DNA of 6,520 bases from Chlamydiia bacterium (GTDB lineage: Bacteria > Chlamydiota > Chlamydiia > Chlamydiales > SM23-39): the NCBI GenBank assembly GCA_016194825.1, contig JACQAR010000115.1, forward strand, positions 1-6,520, read 5' to 3'. Below, one piece after another: positions 1 to 5,002 of the stretch. Positions within the stretch are counted from its first letter, which is position 1, and each line of letters opens with the position of its first letter. Under the pieces are notes generated by a model. The model was not told the DNA's origin. It saw only the letters and a list, made by a program, of their open reading frames with translations, and did no database searches. The translations under genes were made by a program, and so were the position numbers.

Positions 1-1316
1 CTGTCGGCATGGCGGTCGATGCGAATGTCTTGGTCTTTGAACGGATCAAAGAAGAATTTGCGCAAAGCGGACGGATCGGCGCCGCTCTCAATGCAGGCTA
101 TGAAAAAGCCTATAGCGCCATCATCGACTCGAACGTAACCACCATCATTGCCGCCCTCATTCTCCTCAATTTCGACGCAGGTCCTATCAAGAGCTTCGCA
201 GTGAATCTCATCATCGGGATCGCCTCCTCCATGTTCACTGCACTCTTCATGACCCGCACCTACTTCAATCGCTGGGCCCAAAACCCCAAACATACCGCTC
301 TGAAAATGGCCAATTGGATCCGCGCCACCTCCTTCAACTTTTTGAAATGGGCCAAACCCTCTTTTGTCGTGGCGTTAGGCATCATTGCCGTCGGCTGCAC
401 CCTCATCGCGATGCACCGCTCGACCATTTTCGGCATGGACTTTACCGGAGGCTATTCGCTGTACTTAGAGGTCGAGCCGATGGATCACACGCAAGAGATC
501 TCTGCTGTCGAGGCCGCCCTCCACAAAGCAGGACTGGCGCAGCGCGATTTTCAAGTGCGCGAACTCAGCCCTTCGCATCACCTCCGTCTGCTCTTTGCTA
601 CGACGCTCGAGCTGAAAGGGAAACCGTTTTATGCAATGCCGCTCTCGGACGAACAAGGGGCCAACCCACGCATTGGCTGGGTCGTGACAGCTCTTGAGAA
701 TAGCGGGGTCAAAATCTCTGCTGAAACGAAAAAGCAGCTCGCTACGCACTGGACTGCCATGAGCGGACAAATGTCTGATACGATGCGCAACAATGCCCTC
801 TTGGGCCTCGGCCTTGCCTTTGTCTGTATTTTCATCTATCTCGCCTTCCGTTTTGAGTACAAATTTGCCGCAGCCGCTCTCATCTGCCTGGTGCACGACG
901 TATTCATCACGCTAGGTCTGATGGGACTCTTCCATGCATTTGGCATGCCGGTCCAAATCGATCTCAATACCATCGCTGCCCTCATGACCATCATTGGCTA
1001 CTCTTTGAACGACACCATCATCATTTTTGATCGGATCCGCGAAGAGATGCGTCTGATGCAGGGAAAAAGCCTCTCAGATATCGTCAATGCAGCGCTCAAT
1101 GCAACACTCAGCCGTACTACGATCACTTCTGGGACAACACTGCTCGTCCTCATCGCTTTGGTCCTTTTAGGGGGATCTTCCATTTTTAGTTTTGCTTTAG
1201 TGATGACGATTGGAGTCTTTTTTGGTACGCTGTCCTCGTGGTTCATCGCTTCCCCTCTGATGCTCTTTTTCCACAGGAGGGAAACTTTGCGCTTTAAGAG
1301 GGTTCCTAAAAATTAA
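1..1316 (+). CDS. secDF: Protein translocase subunit SecDF (SecD-SecF fusion), 3' part
   Basis: Inner-membrane partner of SecYEG that uses the proton gradient to pull exported proteins through. The reading frame is open to the left edge (codons start at base 3, reading VG before the Met at base 9), so the gene begins outside the window. Numbering from that Met, the sequence starts in the late SecD motif AVDANVL (1-8), continues through SecD membrane helices (about 43-83), then passes without a stop into SecF: a membrane helix at 117-136, the FTGG motif at 145-148, a periplasmic domain to about 255, and a five-helix SecF bundle (263-420). The residues equivalent to E. coli SecD D519 and SecF D213 and R247 are present as D4, D335 (in SLNDT) and R369 (in LSRTT), with the same 34-residue spacing in SecF, so it looks functional. 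SecD-SecF fusion is also the arrangement in Chlamydia. The last six codons lie inside a long inverted repeat. Confidence 0.95.
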   Translation, partial: VGMAVDANVLVFERIKEEFAQSGRIGAALNAGYEKAYSAIIDSNVTTIIAALILLNFDAGPIKSFAVNLIIGIASSMFTALFMTRTYFNRWAQNPKHTALKMANWIRATSFNFLKWAKPSFVVALGIIAVGCTLIAMHRSTIFGMDFTGGYSLYLEVEPMDHTQEISAVEAALHKAGLAQRDFQVRELSPSHHLRLLFATTLELKGKPFYAMPLSDEQGANPRIGWVVTALENSGVKISAETKKQLATHWTAMSGQMSDTMRNNALLGLGLAFVCIFIYLAFRFEYKFAAAALICLVHDVFITLGLMGLFHAFGMPVQIDLNTIAALMTIIGYSLNDTIIIFDRIREEMRLMQGKSLSDIVNAALNATLSRTTITSGTTLLVLIALVLLGGSSIFSFALVMTIGVFFGTLSSWFIASPLMLFFHRRETLRFKRVPKN

Positions 1317-1469
1317 GTTCTGTCGATTTTGCGGTTCTTTTGAGCCGATTTTCGACTTCAAAATTGGGGGGCTATATCGACACTCCAGTATATAGCCCCC
1401 CAATTTTGAATCGAAAAGCGGCCAAAATAATCCGCAAAATCGACGAAGCCTTAATATTTAGACACCCTC
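1298..1469. repeat. 172-bp imperfect inverted repeat (long hairpin) at the secDF-recJ junction
   Basis: Two arms of 80 bases (1298-1377 and 1390-1469) are inverted copies around a 12-base loop. The inner 21 bp (1357-1377 with 1390-1410) pair perfectly and include a run of six G against six C. Further out, 1349-1355 pairs with 1411-1417, 1344-1347 with 1419-1422, 1338-1342 with 1423-1427, and 1322-1334 with 1432-1444. These blocks are separated by single-base bulges (1343, 1356, 1431) and two mismatches. The outermost 20 bases (1298-1317 with 1450-1469) match at 17 positions. By hand about 70 of 80 positions pair. The left arm covers the last codons and stop of secDF. Neither strand has a T-run after the stem, so it is not a standard intrinsic terminator. 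It could be a palindromic MITE-like repeat, or an inverted duplication of the secDF end made by template switching. An effect on secDF-recJ read-through or mRNA stability is plausible but not shown. Confidence 0.9.
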
Positions 1470-1516
1470 CAGGAGAGCATCTCTGAATTAAGAGAGCTTG
1501 AAAATGGATAGTATTT

Positions 1517-3262
1517 ATGAACGCAGCAGCTGCCAAAAGCGAACATCCTCTTTGGGTCTATCCGGAAAAAAATCCGGCGATGCTGCAATCGATCATTTCC
1601 GAATTCAACATCCATCCCGTCACCGCGCAAATTCTCCTTTCTCGAGGATTTAAAAAACTCGAGGAAATCCACGAATTTCTCTACGCCAAACTACCGAATC
1701 TCTACGAGCCCGATCTTTTCCCTGAAATGAACCAAGCCATCGAACGCATTCTCGTCGCAATCGAAAAAAAAGAGTCGATTTTGGTCTACGGCGATAACGA
1801 TGTGGACGGCATGACCGCAGCGGCCCTACTCACCGAATTCTTACGCGATGTAGGCGCAAAGATTTATGTCCATATCCCCCATCGCAATATCCTCAAAAAA
1901 AGCCTTATTGGCGATGCTCTCCAATTCGCCAAAAGACACCAGTGCCAACTGCTCATCACAGTCGACTGCGGCATCACGGCAGCCAAAGAAATCCAAGAGG
2001 TAGTCGAACAAGGGATCGACGTCATTGTCACAGACCACCACGAACCTACTTCCAAAATCCCGAATTGTGTGGCCACCCTCAACCCTAAACTCATCAACAG
2101 CCCCTACCCCAACCGAGACATTACCGGCGTCGGCGTCGCCTTCAAACTCGCGCACGGCCTTCTCAATCAACTCATTGAAAACGAGAAGATCGGACCCACC
2201 AAAATCGATCTGAAAAACTATCTCGATCTCGTCGCTCTGGGAACCATTGCCGACATGGGCTCTCTCAAAGGGGAAAACCGCATCCTCGTCCGCTACGGCC
2301 TCAAACAGATGAAAAAAATGAAGCGCATCGGCCTCGCCAAGCTCTTTCAAGTGAGCGAGCTCGAGCAAAGCGAGCTATCCCCCATTGAAATCGCCTCAAA
2401 AATCGTCCCTCGTCTCAACAGCCTCGGCCGCATTGCCGATCCGATCAAAGGAGTACAGCTTCTCCTCATCCGCGATGCCAAAGAGGCAGAAAATCTGGCC
2501 AAAGAACTCGACATCAACAATCTCGAGAGACAAAAGATCGAGCGAAAAGCCTCTGAAGAGATCGAAGAATATCTTTTTCAGCACCGCGAAGTGCTCGCCG
2601 ATAAGGCGATCTTTCTCTACTCCGAAAAATGGCATCCCGGCATCATTGCCATCCTATCCGCGCGGATCGCCAAGCAGTACAACCGCCCGACTCTCATCAT
2701 GTCAATTGAAGAGGGGATAGGGAAAGGCTCCATTCGCACCATCCCAGAATTTCCCTTACTTCCTCTACTCAAAGCCAACGAAGAGCTCCTCATCAACTTC
2801 GGCGGCCATGACTATGCGGCTGGCTTTACAATACGCCAAGAGAACATCCCGATCTTCCAAAAGATCTTTCTCAAAGCAGCCGAAGCCCAGCTCCAAGATC
2901 AAGACGTCAGCGTCAAGCTCTATCTAGATGCGAAGATCCATTTTAATGAGCTTACCTTCGACTTTATGGAGTCGCTGAATCTCTTAGAGCCTTTTGGTCA
3001 CGACAATTCCCCTCCCATTCTCTATACCGATGCCAAGCAGATTTGGCCGCCAAAAATCGTCGGCAAGTATCATCTCAAACTCTTCCTAGAAGAAGGAGAC
3101 CGGATGTTAGAGGGGATTGCCTTTGGCATGGCCGATCGGAAAGAAGAAATCCGGCACAAAGACATTCCGCTCCGCATTGCCTTTACGCCCCACGTCAATC
3201 TCTTCCAAAATAAAGCGAGCATCCAACTCCAAATCCGCGATTTCCAAGATTTAAGAAAATAG
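1517..3262 (+). CDS. recJ: Single-stranded-DNA-specific exonuclease RecJ
   Basis: Cytoplasmic 5'-3' exonuclease on single-stranded DNA, used in recombination and mismatch or base-excision repair; a metal-dependent DHH-family phosphoesterase. The 581 residues match the usual RecJ length. Visible motifs in order: GDNDVDG (92-98, usually DYDVDG), VDCGIT (149-154), TDHHEP (172-177, the DHH), NP (189-190), GVGVAFKL (204-211), LGTIAD (241-246) and PRLNSLGR (298-305). The DHHA1 half follows with WHPGIIA (372-378), KGSIR (403-407) and FGGHDYAAG (428-436), then a C-terminal OB-fold (about 465-578). No catalytic Asp or His appears lost. ATG 1517 is the first start after an in-frame TGA at 1499-1501. 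It lacks a clear Shine-Dalgarno (only GGAT at 1506-1509). It lies downstream of secDF on the same strand across the 172-bp hairpin, matching the secDF-recJ order of Chlamydia, so it may be co-transcribed or have its own promoter; no convincing promoter is seen. Confidence 0.96.
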   Translation: MNAAAAKSEHPLWVYPEKNPAMLQSIISEFNIHPVTAQILLSRGFKKLEEIHEFLYAKLPNLYEPDLFPEMNQAIERILVAIEKKESILVYGDNDVDGMTAAALLTEFLRDVGAKIYVHIPHRNILKKSLIGDALQFAKRHQCQLLITVDCGITAAKEIQEVVEQGIDVIVTDHHEPTSKIPNCVATLNPKLINSPYPNRDITGVGVAFKLAHGLLNQLIENEKIGPTKIDLKNYLDLVALGTIADMGSLKGENRILVRYGLKQMKKMKRIGLAKLFQVSELEQSELSPIEIASKIVPRLNSLGRIADPIKGVQLLLIRDAKEAENLAKELDINNLERQKIERKASEEIEEYLFQHREVLADKAIFLYSEKWHPGIIAILSARIAKQYNRPTLIMSIEEGIGKGSIRTIPEFPLLPLLKANEELLINFGGHDYAAGFTIRQENIPIFQKIFLKAAEAQLQDQDVSVKLYLDAKIHFNELTFDFMESLNLLEPFGHDNSPPILYTDAKQIWPPKIVGKYHLKLFLEEGDRMLEGIAFGMADRKEEIRHKDIPLRIAFTPHVNLFQNKASIQLQIRDFQDLRK

Positions 3263-3267
3263 ACTGC

Positions 3268-3297
3268 TTGTCGAGAAAGTAGCGTCTGGACTAAATT
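3268..3297 (+). promoter_or_regulatory. Possible sigma70-type promoter for the 3341-4201 gene
   Basis: TTGTCG (3268-3273) and TAAATT (3292-3297) sit 18 bp apart in the 78-bp recJ-to-orphan gap. Each matches four of six consensus bases. A start near 3304 would give a leader of about 37 bases ending in a strong Shine-Dalgarno. This is pattern matching only; read-through from recJ is an alternative. Confidence 0.25.
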
Positions 3298-3340
3298 CTT
3301 CCCTCTATTTTCCAGAACCCTTCACACAAGGAGAAAAATT

Positions 3341-4201
3341 ATGGCATCCGCACTCAACTCAGTAGGCTCAGCAGGAGCAGTGGTCATTGCCCCGGCACCG
3401 CATCCTTTAGCAGGCAAAATGCCTCAAAGGCTATTCGACATCGTCGAATCGGTACAGAATCGCGATGGATATCAAAACACCTCCGCAACTCTTGAAGACG
3501 CAGCTCCTGGCAACCCTCCCAGTCCTGGGGTACTAGTACGAGAATTAGCATATCCAGAGGCAGTACAGGTTCCTACCCTTCGTTTAGGCACAGATCCAGC
3601 AGGACACCCCTTTGTCGTGGCTTACCTACCAAACGAAAAACCGGTGTTCCTATACCGACAACCTCTAAATCGACCAACAGAAGAGGAAGCTTGGGTAGTC
3701 GGTTACGGCTGTTACAGAGACACATTGAATGAGCTCACAGAGACCCTGTACCCTTTTCTCCAATCCATCGCCGACCAATACCACAATATCGAAGTGCCCC
3801 CTGTTTTGAAAACACAAGACCGAATGCGGGATTTCAGAGCGCTTTACCCAACAAGAATTTGCGAGGAGTTACTACCTGCTTTAATGCACTCAAGCATCAG
3901 CAAGCTCGATGCCCCAGCCAACACGCTATCCAATGCATGCGCCCCTAGGGTGAGAATAGCAGGAGTGATGATTGCAGGGATCGACAGCAACAATGCTCCT
4001 TACCTACGAGCTCAGCTGCCCGGTTTGGGGCGCATCCTCTGTTATGCCGTACCCTATAAAGACTCACGTAAGATAGAGAACTGGACAGCGTTGATAGGGG
4101 AGAAAGACGTATCGATATCGTTAGAAACCCACGCGGACTATATTCTTGGATTATTCAAACTCTTCTCAAAAGGCCCCATCATCGGTCTTTTGCCCGCTTG
4201 A
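3341..4201 (+). CDS. Hypothetical protein with an internal domain duplication
   Basis: I do not recognise this 286-residue protein. The start is well supported: AAGGAG at 3328-3333 lies seven bases before the ATG. No signal peptide or convincing membrane helix is seen; the N-terminus (1-25) is small-residue rich (Ala, Gly, Ser, Pro). Residues 82-137 and 212-267 align without gaps at an offset of 130. They share G83/G213, D85/D215, P90/P220, A94/A224, LP 96-97/226-227, Y105/Y235, P108/P238, E116/E246, W118/W248, G123/G253, T133/T263 and Y137/Y267, suggesting two copies of one domain. The pattern is a strand-rich part (G-x-D-x4-P, then LP and Y-x2-P) followed by a helix. Codon choice is more mixed than in recJ and secDF, with more AGA, CTA and GTA by eye. 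It sits between recJ and euo, which are neighbours in Chlamydia, so it looks lineage-specific. A secreted effector is possible given the group's lifestyle, but nothing in the sequence proves it. Confidence 0.85.
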   Translation: MASALNSVGSAGAVVIAPAPHPLAGKMPQRLFDIVESVQNRDGYQNTSATLEDAAPGNPPSPGVLVRELAYPEAVQVPTLRLGTDPAGHPFVVAYLPNEKPVFLYRQPLNRPTEEEAWVVGYGCYRDTLNELTETLYPFLQSIADQYHNIEVPPVLKTQDRMRDFRALYPTRICEELLPALMHSSISKLDAPANTLSNACAPRVRIAGVMIAGIDSNNAPYLRAQLPGLGRILCYAVPYKDSRKIENWTALIGEKDVSISLETHADYILGLFKLFSKGPIIGLLPA

Positions 4202-4215
4202 AGAGCATAACTGAC

Positions 4216-4247
4216 AAAAAAAACCCCGCGCGGAATAGGCACGGGGT
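4216..4247 (-). terminator. Rho-independent terminator of euo
   Basis: Read on the minus strand, a 9-bp stem (4247-4239 with 4231-4223; ACCCCGTGC against GCGCGGGGT, one G-U pair) closes a 7-base loop and runs straight into eight Ts (4223-4216). The stem begins 21 bases after the euo stop codon. On the plus strand the wobble pair becomes a C-A mismatch and no T-run follows, so it serves euo rather than the convergent gene ending at 4201. Confidence 0.88.
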
Positions 4248-4268
4248 ATTGAGTAGAAGAGAAAAAAA

Positions 4269-4715
4269 TTAACCGACTTTCGGCTTGCGGTTCAGGTAGT
4301 TGTCTTGATAGCCCTTGATGTCTTCAATGTGAATGACCCAAGCTGCGCCTTTACGGTGCGCCTTGAGAAGGCCTACGCGTGTAGCGTAATAGATCTTTTG
4401 GGCAGGTACGTTCAACAGCTTCGCTGTCTGATTGACGGAATAAAATCCCTTTTTCTGGTCAAAGAGAATCTCTCCGTTGTACATCGACTTCGTGCGAGAA
4501 TATTTGTTCTTGCGATACTCATCTAAATCGTCTAAGTGGATGGTCCAGCGAGCAAAGTCTTTTGTCGCTTTGAGTTTTTTTTGCTTAATGGCAACATAAA
4601 TGGCTTGACGCGTTACGTTGTTGATGCGTGCTGCTTCCGTAATCGAAACAACTTTAGAATCGGCTGGTGATTCTTGCTCTACTGGGCTTACTAAACCCTT
4701 ATTATCTTGATGCAT
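4269..4715 (-). CDS. euo: Euo-like developmental transcriptional regulator, tandem HTH domains
   Basis: DNA-binding protein related to chlamydial Euo, which in Chlamydia is made early and represses late-stage (RB-to-EB) genes. The 148 residues contain two excisionase/MerR-like helix-turn-helix domains, at 23-74 and 92-143. They align without gaps with 19 of 52 identities, including S24/S93, N32-V33/N101-V102, Q36/Q105, IY 38-39/107-108, LKA 48-50/117-119, W57/W126, IH 59-60/128-129 and Y67/Y136. The stretch VTRQAIYVAIKQKKLKA (34-50) is the part that recalls Euo most strongly. The first 20 residues are a polar, probably flexible tail. As I recall, Chlamydia Euo is longer (about 180 residues), so the C-terminal tail is shorter here. 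The start is fixed by AGGAG (4729-4725), nine bases before the ATG. Its own terminator follows, it diverges from tsp and converges on the unknown gene, so it is probably monocistronic. The two domains may each contact DNA. Confidence 0.9.
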   Translation of the reverse strand: MHQDNKGLVSPVEQESPADSKVVSITEAARINNVTRQAIYVAIKQKKLKATKDFARWTIHLDDLDEYRKNKYSRTKSMYNGEILFDQKKGFYSVNQTAKLLNVPAQKIYYATRVGLLKAHRKGAAWVIHIEDIKGYQDNYLNRKPKVG

Positions 4716-4779
4716 ATTCTTCTACTCCTATTCAAATAATAAAAATTTATTTAGGTTTCAAGCTCTACCACGCAACTGA

Positions 4780-4810
4780 AAAGTATACTTAAAAGCGTCG
4801 CAAATACTTT
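4780..4810. promoter_or_regulatory. Repeated ATACTT motifs and palindrome upstream of euo (possible operator)
   Basis: A perfect 10-bp palindrome AAGTATACTT (4781-4790) is followed by ATACTTT (4804-4810). The latter is a direct repeat of ATACTT at 4785-4790, 19 bases on, and an inverted match to AAAGTAT at 4780-4786. The palindrome contains TATACT on the minus strand (4787-4782), which could itself be a -10 box for euo, although no good -35 lies at the right distance. Binding by Euo or another regulator is inference; in AT-rich DNA such short repeats may be chance. Confidence 0.25.
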
Positions 4811-4832
4811 ACTTTCCCTTCTTTAATTAACT

Positions 4833-4862
4833 ATTATTACATAAAGATCGCATTTAAATCAA
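4833..4862 (-). promoter_or_regulatory. Possible euo promoter
   Basis: On the minus strand TTGATT (4862-4857, four of six -35 bases) and AATAAT (4838-4833, five of six -10 bases) are 18 bp apart. Transcription would start near 4826 and give a leader of about 110 bases running through the ATACTT motifs at 4780-4810, which could then act as a downstream operator. Prediction by eye only. Confidence 0.3.
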
Positions 4863-4936
4863 CCCAAAATCTTAATCTGTCACACATTTTTCTTTTAAAA
4901 ACCCGCTATAAAAGAAGAACGATCCTAAAGAAAAGG

Positions 4937-4966
4937 TTGAAAATCAAATACTTACAACAATTAAAT
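4937..4966 (+). promoter_or_regulatory. Possible tsp promoter
   Basis: TTGAAA (4937-4942, five of six -35 bases) and TTAAAT (4961-4966, four of six -10 bases) are separated by 18 bp, giving a leader of about 30 bases before the ATG at 5003. TATAAA at 4907-4912 and TATAGT at 4990-4995 also resemble -10 boxes but lack a partner at a good distance, and the second is too close to the start codon. Confidence 0.3.
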
Positions 4967-5002
4967 AGCGCTAAAGCAGATCTCTTCGCTATAGTAGGGA
5001 CT

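Noticed and set aside
465..896. Antisense open frame of 143 codons within secDF
   Set aside because: It lies wholly opposite the well-supported SecF periplasmic domain, has no ribosome site worth noting and resembles no family; a shadow of the coding strand.
1357..1410. Perfect 21-bp stem read as a transcription terminator for secDF
   Set aside because: No T-run follows on either strand, and pairing continues outward to 1298/1469, so it is the core of a much longer repeat.
1480..1495. Small hairpin TCTCT/AGAGA in the recJ leader, with an alternative AGAG/CTCT pairing at 1474-1484
   Set aside because: Stems of four to five pairs are too short to support an attenuator or riboswitch.
1841..2368. 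Antisense open frame of 175 codons within recJ
   Set aside because: It mirrors the conserved RecJ DHH domain; its Asp/Gly/Val-rich composition is what the complement of such a gene gives.
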